A DNA stretch of 64,000 nt from an uncultured Lentisphaerota bacterium. Lineage in GTDB: Bacteria > Verrucomicrobiota > Kiritimatiellia > CAIQIC01. A program made the position numbers and the translations under genes. The notes under the pieces were generated by a model. The model was given only the letters and a program-made list of their open reading frames with translations. It ran no database searches and was not told the DNA's origin. Each line of letters starts with the position of its first letter. Positions within the stretch are counted from its first letter, which is position 1. Positions 37,420-46,178 of the stretch are shown in pieces. The DNA is taken from NCBI GenBank assembly GCA_903896925.1, contig CAITZM010000046.1, positions 1 through 64,000 of the forward strand, written 5' to 3'.

Positions 37420-38535
37420 TCAGGGCGCCGGCTTGATGGGCGGAGCGACGAGCGGATGGGACTGGGTGTCGAACGGCTCCTCGGAGTCGGCGCTGCGGCG
37501 CTCGAGCCAGCCGACGAGGGAGCGGACGATCCCCTCGCGCAGCTCTTCGCGCTCGGCCGGCGTTTTGCCGGTGAGATCCAGCTGTCCGGCCGCCATGTTG
37601 AAGTGGCCCCCGGCGGTGCCGCGGGCGCCGATGACGGTCCGCAGCAGGCGTCCGCAGCGCGCGCCGGGCTGGCTGGAGCGCATGGAGATCAGCATTTCGT
37701 CGCCGCGCCAGCCGGTGCAGAAGGACCAGGTCACGCGCTCGATATGGCTGAGCAGGTCCGCAATTTCCGGGACGATTTCGGGGTGTTCGACGGCGTCGAG
37801 GTGCGTCCAGGCGACGCGGCCGTAGAGCTGGGCGTGGTCCATCGCCTCGCGCAGCAGCGCGAAGTAGGAGCGCGGCAGCGCGGCGTGCCGGATCGCGCCG
37901 AGGATCTTCATGTTCGCCCGCGGCAGCAGCGCGGAGTAGGCCTCGAGGTCGAGCGGCGTGAAGCGCCGCGAGAAGTCCATCGTCTCCGTGGCGATCGCAT
38001 AGAGCAACAGCGCGGCGAGCCACGCCGGGACGGCCACCCCGGCCTCTTTCAGGTATTCGTACATGATGCTCGCGGTCGCGCCGGTGCCGGGCCGGAAATC
38101 CATCAGCCCCTCGAAGCCCTTCTTCGCACGCGTCTGCGGATGATGGTCGATGACGCCGACAATGCGGGCGCCGGTCGGGACGGTGACGCGGCCGGACCAC
38201 GGCACCCCGTCGAGCACGAGCGCCGCGGGCCGCTTGCGGCCGAGCTGCAGGCGCGTGGCGAAGGTGAAACCGTAGCGGCAGTGCCTGATCATCTCGCGAT
38301 TTTCGGCGCGGTTGACCATCCCGGTGAAGACGATGCGGCTGCGCACGCCGAATTTCTCCTTGAGCAGCAGGTGCATCGCCGCGGCGGAGGCGAAGGCGTC
38401 GGGGTCGGGGTAGTCGTGCGGGATGATCAGGACGCGGCCCTGCTCCGGCAGCACGGCGGCCAGCGCCGCAAGCCGCGGCGACAGGGCGGGCTTGGCCGCG
38501 GCAGCATGCCCGTTTTTGCCGTTGCCGTTGGCCAT
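37420..38535 (-). CDS. DHH-family phosphoesterase (NrnA-like)
   Basis: This 371-residue protein resembles nanoRNase/pAp phosphatases. Motifs are HDYPDPDAFASA (metal-binding), VLDGV, the defining DHHPQT, and a C-terminal DHHA1 domain ending in the glycine-rich GARGTAGGHFNMAAG. It would degrade very short RNAs or dephosphorylate pAp, or act on another small phosphoester. The start at 38535 overlaps a TAGCAT that could be a -10. A TTTTCCC palindrome lies about 38 bases upstream. It follows fabF in the same direction. Confidence 0.85.
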   Translation of the reverse strand: MANGNGKNGHAAAAKPALSPRLAALAAVLPEQGRVLIIPHDYPDPDAFASAAAMHLLLKEKFGVRSRIVFTGMVNRAENREMIRHCRYGFTFATRLQLGRKRPAALVLDGVPWSGRVTVPTGARIVGVIDHHPQTRAKKGFEGLMDFRPGTGATASIMYEYLKEAGVAVPAWLAALLLYAIATETMDFSRRFTPLDLEAYSALLPRANMKILGAIRHAALPRSYFALLREAMDHAQLYGRVAWTHLDAVEHPEIVPEIADLLSHIERVTWSFCTGWRGDEMLISMRSSQPGARCGRLLRTVIGARGTAGGHFNMAAGQLDLTGKTPAEREELREGIVRSLVGWLERRSADSEEPFDTQSHPLVAPPIKPAP

Positions 38536-38572
38536 GCTACGCGTTCCGCGGGCTGGAAAAGTGGGGGGACAT

Positions 38573-38592
38573 TTTTCCCAAGGTTTGGAAAA
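38573..38592. repeat. TTTTCCCAAGGTTTGGAAAA palindrome
   Basis: A member of the TTTTCCAAGCCTTGGAAAA family in the short gap between fabF and the DHH gene. Confidence 0.55.
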
Positions 38593-38607
38593 CGGCCGCG
38601 CGCCGGC

Positions 38608-39852
38608 TCAGGCAAACGCCTTGAAACACAGCGTGGCGTTATGCCCGCCAAAGCCGAGCGAGTTCTTGAGCACCGCGCGGAGCTTCGCCTCGCGGGCGAC
38701 GTTCGGCACGTAGTCGAGATCGCAGTCCGGATCGGGCGTGGTGTAGTTGATGGTCGGGGGGACGACGCCGCGCTGGAGCGCCAGCGCGACCGCCGCCGAC
38801 TCAACGCCGCCGGCGGCGCCGAGCAGGTGACCGGTCATGCCCTTGATGGAGCTGACCATGATCTGCTTGGCGCGCTCAGCGCCGAGGCTCAGCTTGATGG
38901 CCGCGGTCTCGCATTTGTCGTTCATCGCCGTGCTGGTGCCGTGGGCGTTGACATAATCGATGTCGGCGGGCGTCAGGCCGGCGTCCTCCATGGCGATGCG
39001 CATGCCGCGCGCAGCGCCGGAACCGGTCTGGTCGGGCGCGGTCATGTGATAGGCGTCGCAGGTGGAGCCGTAGCCGGCCAGTTCGCAGTAAATTTTCGCG
39101 CCGCGCTTCTGGGCGCGTTCGAGTTCCTCGACCACGATCACGCCGGCGCCCTCGCCGATGACAAAGCCGTCGCGGTCCTTGTCGAACGGCCGGGAGGCCT
39201 TTTCGGGCGCGTCGTTGCGCGTGCTGAGCGCGCGCAGGGCGCAGAAGCCGCCGATGCCGAGGTCGCACAGCGGGGCCTCGGTCCCGCCGGCAAACATCAC
39301 GTCCGCCTCGCCCCACTGGATGCGGCGGAGCGCCTCGCCGAGCGAGTGCGTGGCGGAGGCGCAGGCGGTGACGATACAGAAGTTGGGACCCTTGAGATTG
39401 AGCTCGATGGCAATCAGGCCCGCGGCCATGTTGCTGAGCATCTGCGGGATCATGAACGGCGAAAAGCGCGACGGCCCCTTGGTCATCAGGACCGTGTGCT
39501 GCTCCTCGAGGATCTGCAGGCCGCCGACGCCGGAACTGACGCTGCAGCCGATGCGCTCGGGATTTTCGACATTCATGTCCAGGCCCGAGTCGGTCATCGC
39601 GAGCTTGGAGGCGGCGATGCCGTAGTGGCTGAACGGATCCATCCGGCGCTGCTCTTTTTTCCCCACAAACAGGTCGACATTGAAATCCACCAGCTCGCCG
39701 GCGATCTGCGAGGCGTAGCGGGAGACGTCAATCCGCGTCGTGCGCCGGATGCCGGACTGACCGGCGATCAGCCGCTGCCAGAATGTTTCGATTTCGCAGC
39801 CGAGGGGCGTGACGACGCCCAGACCCGTGATAACCACGCGACGACGTTGCAT
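38608..39852 (-). CDS. fabF: 3-oxoacyl-[ACP] synthase II
   Basis: This 414-residue condensing enzyme elongates acyl-ACP with malonyl-ACP. The active-site Cys is in [13 protein letters not shown], and the two histidines are in [11 protein letters not shown] and [17 protein letters not shown] precedes the ATG. It lies after acpP with a clear intrinsic terminator between them, so it is probably expressed at a lower level than ACP. Confidence 0.97.
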   Translation of the reverse strand: MQRRRVVITGLGVVTPLGCEIETFWQRLIAGQSGIRRTTRIDVSRYASQIAGELVDFNVDLFVGKKEQRRMDPFSHYGIAASKLAMTDSGLDMNVENPERIGCSVSSGVGGLQILEEQHTVLMTKGPSRFSPFMIPQMLSNMAAGLIAIELNLKGPNFCIVTACASATHSLGEALRRIQWGEADVMFAGGTEAPLCDLGIGGFCALRALSTRNDAPEKASRPFDKDRDGFVIGEGAGVIVVEELERAQKRGAKIYCELAGYGSTCDAYHMTAPDQTGSGAARGMRIAMEDAGLTPADIDYVNAHGTSTAMNDKCETAAIKLSLGAERAKQIMVSSIKGMTGHLLGAAGGVESAAVALALQRGVVPPTINYTTPDPDCDLDYVPNVAREAKLRAVLKNSLGFGGHNATLCFKAFA

Positions 39853-39880
39853 AGCGACTCCTTACCGACTTGTAGGTCGA

Positions 39881-39929
39881 AAGAAAAAAAGCCGGGGAGG
39901 ATGGTGCTTGCGCACCGTTCATCCCCGGC
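39881..39929 (-). terminator. Intrinsic terminator or attenuator between acpP and fabF
   Basis: On the minus strand a strong stem starting GCCGGGGAT at 39929 and closing CCTCCCCGGC at 39891, with an inner GGTGC/GCACC stem, is followed by a run of seven T. It lies 15 bases after the acpP stop. Confidence 0.8.
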
Positions 39930-39943
39930 ATCAATCAGGGGGC

Positions 39944-40189
39944 TCAGGCCTTGTCGCCGAAGCCTTTTTCCTTGAGGTAGCTGACCACCGCACCCACGGT
40001 CGTCAACTTCTCGGCGTCCTGGTCCGGGATCTCGGCGCCGAAGGCCTCTTCGAAGGCCATCACCAGCTCGACCGTATCCAGCGAGTCCGCGCCCAAATCC
40101 TCGATGAAGGAGGCTTCGGGGGTCACCTGCTCGGGATTGACGCCGAGCTGTTCCACGATGATCTCCTTGACTTTATCTTCTAATGCCAT
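39944..40189 (-). CDS. acpP: Acyl carrier protein
   Basis: This 81-residue acidic carrier holds growing fatty acids on a phosphopantetheine arm attached to the Ser of ADSLDTVEL. The ATG at 40189 was chosen over the TTG at 40195 because AGGAGG sits 8 bases before it, the best ribosome binding site in this cluster and fitting for an abundant protein. Confidence 0.97.
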   Translation of the reverse strand: MALEDKVKEIIVEQLGVNPEQVTPEASFIEDLGADSLDTVELVMAFEEAFGAEIPDQDAEKLTTVGAVVSYLKEKGFGDKA

Positions 40190-40215
40190 GTTCAATTCCT
40201 CCTGATTATGGCTGT

Positions 40216-40962
40216 TTATGCTGTTACCATGCCGCCGCAGACCGTCACCACCTGACCGGTGACATAGGCGGCGGCGTCACTGGCCAGGAACAACACTACG
40301 TTGGCCACATCCTCCGGCTCGCCGAAGCGCGCCAGGGGAATGGCCTCCAACATTTTCTTCCGGATGTCTTCGGGCAATTTTTCGGTCATCTTCGTCTGGA
40401 TAAACCCCGGCGCCACCGCGTTCGCGCGGATGCCGCGGCTGGCCAGTTCCTTGGCCACCGACTTCGTCAGCGCGATCACGCCCGCCTTCGACGCGGCGTA
40501 ATTACACTGTCCGGCGTTGCCGATCAAGCCAATGATGGACGCCACGTTGACGATCGCGCCGCTGCGCTGCTTCATCATCGGGCGGGCGACGGCCTTGGAA
40601 AAGAGGAAGGTGCCCTTGAGGTTGATGTCCAGGACGGAGTCCCAGTCCTGCTCCGTCATGCGGATCAGGAACGTGTCCTTCGTGATGCCGGCGTTGTTGA
40701 CCAGGATGTCGATCTTGCCGAAGTCCTTTTCAATCGCGCCGACGACCGCCTGCACCTGTTCGGCATTGCTCACGTCGACCGAGTAGCACTGCGCCCGGCG
40801 GCCCAGCGCCTGCACCTTGCCCGCGGTTTCCGCCAGCCAGTCGGCTTGGAGATCGCACAAGGCGATGTCCGCACCCTCGGCGGCGAGTTTCAGGGCGATG
40901 GCCTGACCGATGCCGCGTGCGGCGCCAGTCACCAATGCTATTTTTCCAGTTACTTGAGCCAT
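40216..40962 (-). CDS. fabG: 3-oxoacyl-[ACP] reductase
   Basis: This 248-residue short-chain dehydrogenase reduces 3-oxoacyl-ACP with [13 protein letters not shown] binds the cofactor, NNAG follows strand 4, and the catalytic YAASK with upstream Ser (VASIIGL) is complete. It sits between fabD (14-base gap) and acpP (26-base gap). Confidence 0.97.
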   Translation of the reverse strand: MAQVTGKIALVTGAARGIGQAIALKLAAEGADIALCDLQADWLAETAGKVQALGRRAQCYSVDVSNAEQVQAVVGAIEKDFGKIDILVNNAGITKDTFLIRMTEQDWDSVLDINLKGTFLFSKAVARPMMKQRSGAIVNVASIIGLIGNAGQCNYAASKAGVIALTKSVAKELASRGIRANAVAPGFIQTKMTEKLPEDIRKKMLEAIPLARFGEPEDVANVVLFLASDAAAYVTGQVVTVCGGMVTA

Positions 40963-40976
40963 AAAATTTAACCCCG

Positions 40977-41903
40977 TCAGGAAGCCAGGGCCGGCGCCGC
41001 GGCCTCCAGACTGGAGCGGTCGGAGATGTTATAGAGCGCCGCCTGTTTGTCAATACGTTTGACGAGGCCTGAGAGCACTTTACCGGGGCCGCATTCGACA
41101 AAGGCCTGAATACCTTCGGCCTGAAGCCGTTGCACATCCTGCACCCACTGGACCGAACCGGTCACCTGCCGCACCATCAGCCTGCGGATCTCGTCCGGGG
41201 TGGTGTGGAACTGGCCCGTGACGTTCGAAACCACCGGCAGCTGCGGGGGCAGCAACACGACGTCCGCCAGGGCCGCCTCGAGCTGCTGCGCGGCCGAGGC
41301 CATCAGCGCCGAATGGAAGGCGCCGGCCACGGGCAGGCGGATCGTCTTGCGGACGCCGGCCGCCTTGAGCGCCACCTCGGCGGCATCGATCCCCGCCTTG
41401 GTACCGGACAGCACCGTCTGCTCCGGCGAATTGAAATTGGCCTGCTCGACGCCGGACTCCTGCGCGAGCTTCGCCAGCAGCGCCGGATCGGCGCCGATGA
41501 CGCTCATCATCGTGCCCGGCCGCTCCACACAGGCCGCCTGCATGGCTTCGCCGCGCACCTTCAAAATCTTCAGCGTGTCCTCGAAGCCGACCACGCCCGC
41601 GAGGTGCAGCGCCGTCCATTCGCCGGAGCTCAAGCCCGCCGCCGCCGCAAACTGCACGCCCTGCCGGACCTGCTGGAGCGCCGCCAGCGCGGCCATGCTG
41701 ACCACAAAGATCGCCGGCTGCGCATGGCAGCTCTGCGTCAGCTTCTCGATCGGGCCATCGAAGCAGATGGCGGCGAGGTCATAGCCCAGCACCGCGCTGG
41801 CGCGGTCGAAAAGCGCCCTGGCCACGGGAAACGCTTCGGCCAGATCCTTGCCCATGCCGACCGCCTGCGCACCCTGCCCCGGAAATAGAATCGCTGTTTT
41901 CAT
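40977..41903 (-). CDS. fabD: Malonyl-CoA:ACP transacylase
   Basis: This 308-residue enzyme loads malonyl groups onto ACP. The nucleophile Ser is in [10 protein letters not shown], where the common GHSLGE is varied (His to Leu), and the catalytic His is in GAFHSALM. The N-terminal FPGQGAQ is standard. The 93-base gap to fabH holds a palindrome. Confidence 0.96.
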   Translation of the reverse strand: MKTAILFPGQGAQAVGMGKDLAEAFPVARALFDRASAVLGYDLAAICFDGPIEKLTQSCHAQPAIFVVSMAALAALQQVRQGVQFAAAAGLSSGEWTALHLAGVVGFEDTLKILKVRGEAMQAACVERPGTMMSVIGADPALLAKLAQESGVEQANFNSPEQTVLSGTKAGIDAAEVALKAAGVRKTIRLPVAGAFHSALMASAAQQLEAALADVVLLPPQLPVVSNVTGQFHTTPDEIRRLMVRQVTGSVQWVQDVQRLQAEGIQAFVECGPGKVLSGLVKRIDKQAALYNISDRSSLEAAAPALAS

Positions 41904-41960
41904 GTCTCATTCTTCCTGCTTTGGAAATTTCTCATACCCGCACAAACCAACTCCGGCTGC

Positions 41961-41977
41961 TTCCAAGCCTTGAAAAA
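41961..41977. repeat. TTCCAAGCCTTGAAAAA palindrome
   Basis: A slightly degenerate member of the recurrent palindrome family in the fabH-fabD gap. I could not place a promoter at the expected spacing. Confidence 0.5.
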
Positions 41978-41996
41978 CGGCCGGCCGGAAGGCGGA

Positions 41997-43001
41997 TCAA
42001 TCCTTATCCCAGTCGAGAACCGCGGAACCCCACGTGAAGCCGCCGCCGAAGGCGACGAGCACGACGGTGTCGCCCTTCTTGATGCGGCCGCTGCGGACGG
42101 CCTCGTCAAGCGCGACGGGGATCGAGGCGGCGGAGATGTTGCCGTACTTCTCGAGGTTGATGAAATACTTCTCGGCCGGCGCGCCGAGGCGGTGCCCGAT
42201 GGCCTCGATGATGCGCAGGTTGGCCTGGTGGGGGATGACCAGATCCACGTCGTCAATCGTCAATCCGGCCTTGGCGAGGGCCTTATGGCAGGCTTCGACC
42301 ATGCGGGTGACGGCATGTTTGAAGACTTCGCGGCCGCTCATCTTCATGTAGTGCAGCCGCTGGGCGATCGTCTCCGGGGAGGTCGGATGCCGGCTGCCGC
42401 CGCCGGGCAGCATGAGCAGTTCGGCGAGGCGCCCGTCGGAACCGAGCGCCGTGGCGCGGATGCCATGCGGCGCGCCGCGCGCGGACAGGATGGCGGCGCC
42501 GGCGGCGTCGCCGAACAGCACGCAGGTCTGGCGGTCCTGCCAGTCAATGACGCCGGTCAGCTTCTCGCTGCCGATGATGAGCGCGGTGTCCACCTCGCCC
42601 GTCGCGATGGCGTTGCGGACGAGGTCGAGCGCGTAGATGAAGCCGGAGCACGCGGCCGTGATATCGAGGCAGAAGGCGTTGTGGGCGCCGATGAGCTGCT
42701 GCACGAAGCAGGCGGTGCTGGGGAACGGCATGTCCGGCGTGATGCTCGCGCAGACGATCATGCCGATCTGGTCGGCGGTGACGCCGGCGGCTTCCATCGC
42801 CTTGCGCGCGGCGGCGGCGCCCATGTCGGAGGCGGCTTCGTCGGGCCGCGCCATGTGGCGCTCCTTCATGCCGGTCCGGGAGACGATCCACTCGTCGGTG
42901 GTGTCCACGATCTTCGCGAGATCGGCGTTGGTGACCACCTTTTCGGGAATATAGGAACCGGTGCCGATGATCGACACCGTACGCAGCGCAGGAACACTCA
43001 T
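41997..43001 (-). CDS. fabH: 3-oxoacyl-[ACP] synthase III
   Basis: This 334-residue enzyme starts fatty acid synthesis by condensing an acyl-CoA with malonyl-ACP. The catalytic triad is Cys in ITAACSGFIY, His in IPHQANLRI and Asn in KYGNISAAS. Its ATG overlaps the plsX stop (ATGA). Confidence 0.97.
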   Translation of the reverse strand: MSVPALRTVSIIGTGSYIPEKVVTNADLAKIVDTTDEWIVSRTGMKERHMARPDEAASDMGAAAARKAMEAAGVTADQIGMIVCASITPDMPFPSTACFVQQLIGAHNAFCLDITAACSGFIYALDLVRNAIATGEVDTALIIGSEKLTGVIDWQDRQTCVLFGDAAGAAILSARGAPHGIRATALGSDGRLAELLMLPGGGSRHPTSPETIAQRLHYMKMSGREVFKHAVTRMVEACHKALAKAGLTIDDVDLVIPHQANLRIIEAIGHRLGAPAEKYFINLEKYGNISAASIPVALDEAVRSGRIKKGDTVVLVAFGGGFTWGSAVLDWDKD

Positions 43002-44008
43002 GCCTTGATGGTCTCCAGTTTCTTGCAACCCTCGACGATCTGCTCGTTGAGGTGATGATGCACCCACTCGCCGGCGAGCCGGATGCCGTTGCAGACCGCA
43101 TTGGCCTTGGCGACGCCGTGGCCGATGATGACCACGCCGTTCGCACCCAACAGCGGCGCGCCGCCGTAGGTGCTCGGATCGGATCTCTTCTTGATCGCAT
43201 CCAACCCGTTCTTGAGCAGGAGGGCGCCCAACATACGGATAGGGGTTCTGGTAAATTCTTCCTTGAGCCAGGTCTTCATCGCATGCGCGACCGCTTCGCA
43301 GGTCTTGAGCACGACGTTGCCGACGAAACCGTCGCAGACGATCACGTCCACCTTGCCCTCGAACAGGTCGTGGCCCTCGACATTGCCGAGGAAATTCAGG
43401 TGCGATCGCTCCAGGATCTGGAACGCTTCCTTGGTGAAGCCGCTGCCCTTGGAATCCTCCGTCCCGACGCTGAGCAGGCCGATGGTCGGCTTCGCCACGC
43501 CCATGATCTGGTTCGCGAAGACGCTGCCCATCACGGCGAACTGGGCCATGCGCAGCGGCGTGCAATCGGGGTTCGCTCCGGCATCGACGAGGATGAACGG
43601 CTTGGTCGGCGACGGGATCACCGCCGCGATGACCGGCCGCTCGACGCCTTCCAGCGTCCGCAGCTTGAGCGTCGTCGCCGCGACGGCCGCGCCGGTGTTG
43701 CCGGCGGAAAAGACCGCGTCGGCCTCGCCATTCTTGACGAGGTCCAGCGACCGGCTGATCGAGGAGTCCTTCTTGCGCCGCACCGAGGTGGCCGGAGACT
43801 CCTCCATGCCGATGACCTCGGTGCAATGACGCACCTCGATCTTCGGGGAGATCTCGCCGTACTTGGCGAACTCTTTGCGGATGGCCGCCTCGTCACCCAC
43901 GAGGAACAGCTTGCTGATACCCGGCAAGGTCCGCGCGGCTTCGATGGTGCCAGCCACGATTTCGAACGGGGCATAGTCCCCGCCCATGGCGTCAACGGCT
44001 ATACGCAT
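42998..44008 (-). CDS. plsX: Phosphate acyltransferase PlsX
   Basis: This 336-residue enzyme makes acyl-phosphate from acyl-ACP for phospholipid synthesis. It begins IAVDAMGGDYAP, a diagnostic start, and has VFSAGNTGA and CDGFVGNVVLKT. It lies 8 bases after rpmF and overlaps fabH by 4 bases, as in many genomes. Confidence 0.97.
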   Translation of the reverse strand: MRIAVDAMGGDYAPFEIVAGTIEAARTLPGISKLFLVGDEAAIRKEFAKYGEISPKIEVRHCTEVIGMEESPATSVRRKKDSSISRSLDLVKNGEADAVFSAGNTGAAVAATTLKLRTLEGVERPVIAAVIPSPTKPFILVDAGANPDCTPLRMAQFAVMGSVFANQIMGVAKPTIGLLSVGTEDSKGSGFTKEAFQILERSHLNFLGNVEGHDLFEGKVDVIVCDGFVGNVVLKTCEAVAHAMKTWLKEEFTRTPIRMLGALLLKNGLDAIKKRSDPSTYGGAPLLGANGVVIIGHGVAKANAVCNGIRLAGEWVHHHLNEQIVEGCKKLETIKA

Positions 44009-44016
44009 GGCCGGAC

Positions 44017-44205
44017 TTAGTCTTCGTCAGACGCTTTGATCAGCACCTGCCGGCCATGATAGCTGCCGCAGGCCTGACAGACCCGGTGCGCGAGGTGCGG
44101 TTCGCCGCACTTCGGGCACGGCGAGGCCGCCGGCATGGGCTGCTTCAGATGCGCCTTCCGCTGCCGGATGCGACTTTTCGATTTTTTCCTTTTGGGAACC
44201 GCCAT
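44017..44205 (-). CDS. rpmF: Ribosomal protein L32
   Basis: This 62-residue large-subunit protein starts MAVPKRKKSKSRIRQRK and has two CxxC pairs (CPKC and CQAC) that would bind zinc, the zinc-containing form of L32. It sits between the DUF177 gene and plsX. Confidence 0.96.
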   Translation of the reverse strand: MAVPKRKKSKSRIRQRKAHLKQPMPAASPCPKCGEPHLAHRVCQACGSYHGRQVLIKASDED

Positions 44206-44232
44206 GTTGCGCTCCTTTCACTACATTTTTCG

Positions 44233-44697
44233 TCACTTCAGTTTCAAATCGTCCAAACCCGACCAGCGGAGGTCGCTCCGCGACACCTCACACCCGCACG
44301 CCCCGTCGTTGAGGTTATGACCACACTGCGGGCACAAGCCCTGGCAGTCCGGCTCACACACCGGGTAGCGCGGCAGATGCAGCAGCACCTCTTCCCGGAT
44401 GTCGTCCGTCAGGTCAATTTCGTCCTTCTCGGCCGAGGATTCGAAGGCGCGTAGGAAATCCGAAATCGTCACCTTTGTCGAGAACTTTTCCGCGCACCGT
44501 CCGCAAGCCGCCGCCACTTTGACGGTCAATGACCCCATGACCAACAGTTCCTTGTCGACCACCTGGGCGAAAAAATCGTAGTCGATCGGCCCCTTCACTT
44601 GGACCGGGTCCGTGGGTGCCAGGGCGAGGATCTCCACCGGCTCGGTGCCCGTCAGTTGCTCGCCATCGGGGTCGAGCTTTGGAATTTCTATAATCAT
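44233..44697 (-). CDS. DUF177 (YceD-like) protein
   Basis: This 154-residue protein belongs to the family almost always found just upstream of rpmF and linked in plants and bacteria to 23S rRNA accumulation. CGRC in the middle and the C-terminal CEPDCQGLCPQCG give a second possible metal site. Its position before rpmF-plsX supports the call. Confidence 0.9.
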   Translation of the reverse strand: MIIEIPKLDPDGEQLTGTEPVEILALAPTDPVQVKGPIDYDFFAQVVDKELLVMGSLTVKVAAACGRCAEKFSTKVTISDFLRAFESSAEKDEIDLTDDIREEVLLHLPRYPVCEPDCQGLCPQCGHNLNDGACGCEVSRSDLRWSGLDDLKLK

Positions 44698-44745
44698 CTT
44701 GCCACGGATACGTTGTATTTATTCAAGGGCGGCAGACCGGGTCTG

Positions 44746-44757
44746 TTTTCCAAGCCT
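44746..44757. repeat. Half palindrome TTTTCCAAGCCT
   Basis: Only the left half of the recurrent palindrome is kept, between coaD and the DUF177 gene. Its last base touches the coaD stop. Confidence 0.4.
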
Positions 44758-45308
44758 CATTCGTCCGCCGCGAGCCGCTGACTGCGGCGCTTTTGGGCGG
44801 GAGCCACCACGGCCGCACCGCCGAGCTTGCGCTTGAGGGCCGCCTGGACCACCGCCGGCACAAACTGGGCGGTCTGCCCGCCCAGTTCGGCGATCTCGCG
44901 GACCGTGCTCGAACTCAGAAAACTGTAGTCCTCCTTCGTCATCAGAAAGAGGGTCTCGACCTCCGGCGTCATCGCGCGGTTGGTCAGCGCCATTTTGAAC
45001 TCGAACTCGAAATCCGAAAACACGCGCAGCCCGCGCACCAGCACGTGGACACCCTTCGCGCGGGCATAATCCACCAGCAGGCCGGAAAAGCGGTCCACCT
45101 CCACGTTCGGCAGTTTCCGCACCACCCCGCGCGCCTGCTCCAGCCGCTCTTCCAGCGAGAACAAAGGGTTCTTCCGCGAATGCTCCGCCACCGCCACAAT
45201 CAGGCGGTCGAAGATGTGCGCGGCCCGCTCGATCAGGTCCAGATGGCCCTTGGTCATCGGGTCGAAGGTGCCCGCATAAATCGCCGCCTGTTTATTTCGT
45301 GCTTTCAT
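44757..45308 (-). CDS. coaD: Phosphopantetheine adenylyltransferase
   Basis: This 183-residue enzyme transfers AMP to 4'-phosphopantetheine in coenzyme A synthesis. GTFDPMTKGHLDLI is the nucleotide-binding start and YSFLSSSTVRE the C-terminal signature. It has a basic tail of about 20 residues beyond the usual end. The ATG at 45308 was chosen from the family start, and its Shine-Dalgarno (AAGAG) is weak. rsmD lies 70 bases upstream, a common neighbour. Confidence 0.95.
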   Translation of the reverse strand: MKARNKQAAIYAGTFDPMTKGHLDLIERAAHIFDRLIVAVAEHSRKNPLFSLEERLEQARGVVRKLPNVEVDRFSGLLVDYARAKGVHVLVRGLRVFSDFEFEFKMALTNRAMTPEVETLFLMTKEDYSFLSSSTVREIAELGGQTAQFVPAVVQAALKRKLGGAAVVAPAQKRRSQRLAADE

Positions 45309-45378
45309 GCTCTTAAAATTTTCCGGAACGCAGCGCCCCGCTTCCTCGCTCACGGCAACCCTGGTTCGCTTGCCAAAC

Positions 45379-46053
45379 TTACGACTGACTTTCAGTTGTC
45401 TGCTGACCGCTGGCATCTGACTTCTGACCGCTGCTGGCTTCAGCTTCCGCCCGCCGATACATCAGCACGCGGGTCCCGCCATAGGTCCGGTCCCAGATCA
45501 GCGTCCAGCCCGAGCGGATCGCCGGCCGCCCATAGGAGCCCAGTTCGAAGACCAGGAAGCCACCGGGCCGCAGGATAGGCCCCGCCTCCAGCGCGGGCAA
45601 GGTCTTTTCGAGCCAGCACTGGTCGCCCGTACGGTCGTACGGCGGATCGGCCAGCACCAGGTCGAACTGTCCCGCAGGCTGGCCGGCAGGCGCCCCCGGG
45701 ACGGCGCGCGGCGTCAGCAGGCCGCGCCCGCTGAACTCCAGAAACTTGAACACATCCGCGCCGACGCATTTCGCCTTGGCGCCCGCATCGGGGCACAGTT
45801 GCCGCAGATTTTCCTTGAGCACCGCCAGCGCGCGCCGGTCGGACTCCACCCAGACCACCTCCGCCGCGCCCCGGCTCCACGCCTCCAGCCCCAGCGCGCC
45901 GCTGCCCGCGAACAGTTCCAGCACACGGGCGCCGACGACAAACTCGCCCAGCCCGGAAAAGATCGCCTGCCGGACCTTGTCCTGCGTCGGCCGGGTCTCG
46001 CCGGGAGGCGCCTTAAGTGTCCGCCCGCCCAATGTTCCGCTTGTGATGCGCAT
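45379..46053 (-). CDS. rsmD: 16S rRNA (guanine966-N2)-methyltransferase
   Basis: This 224-residue SAM-dependent enzyme has ELFAGSGALGLEAWSRGA for cofactor binding, split here as ELFAGSGALG and LEAWSRGA, and the catalytic LADPPYD. It starts MRITSGTLGG, typical of the family. The last 16 residues (GQKSDASGQQTTESQS) are encoded by a GTCAG-type repeat of the kind found in the intergenic regions, so the normal C-terminus has been extended or replaced. The promoter uses the TTGGAA of a palindrome as -35. Confidence 0.93.
   Translation of the reverse strand: MRITSGTLGGRTLKAPPGETRPTQDKVRQAIFSGLGEFVVGARVLELFAGSGALGLEAWSRGAAEVVWVESDRRALAVLKENLRQLCPDAGAKAKCVGADVFKFLEFSGRGLLTPRAVPGAPAGQPAGQFDLVLADPPYDRTGDQCWLEKTLPALEAGPILRPGGFLVFELGSYGRPAIRSGWTLIWDRTYGGTRVLMYRRAEAEASSGQKSDASGQQTTESQS
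45383..45436. repeat. GTCAG-type words inside the 3' end of rsmD
   Basis: On the minus strand the words GGTCAGAAGTCAG, CAGCGGTCAGCAG and AAAGTCAG follow in order. The same vocabulary is otherwise intergenic in this window. Confidence 0.55.
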
Positions 46054-46064
46054 AATGTGCGGGG

Positions 46065-46093
46065 ATTCTACGCTCCCGCGCGCCGTTTTCCAA
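46065..46093 (-). promoter_or_regulatory. Promoter of rsmD within the palindrome
   Basis: On the minus strand TTGGAA (46093-46088) and TAGAAT (46070-46065) have a 17-base spacer. Eleven bases separate the -10 from the ATG. Confidence 0.55.
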
Positions 46094-46105
46094 GGCTGGG
46101 GAAAA
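46086..46105. repeat. TTTTCCAAGGCTGGGGAAAA palindrome
   Basis: It lies between two divergent genes. One half holds the -35 of rsmD, and the other end is 13 bases upstream of the -35 of the oxidoreductase gene. Confidence 0.6.
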
Positions 46106-46118
46106 CCGGCCAAATTCT

Positions 46119-46147
46119 TTGACAGCGCGGCAACGGCGGCTTAGCAT
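46119..46147 (+). promoter_or_regulatory. Promoter of the Gfo/Idh/MocA gene
   Basis: A perfect -35 TTGACA at 46119-46124 and TAGCAT at 46142-46147 have a 17-base spacer. AGGAG lies just before the ATG at 46179. Confidence 0.65.
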
Positions 46148-46178
46148 CGGCAACGTTCGCGCGACCAGGAGCCTGATC

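Noticed and set aside
38535..38592. Promoter of the DHH gene using the palindrome as -35
   Set aside because: TAGCAT overlaps the ATG, but no acceptable -35 lies 16-18 bases upstream, and the palindrome is too far away.
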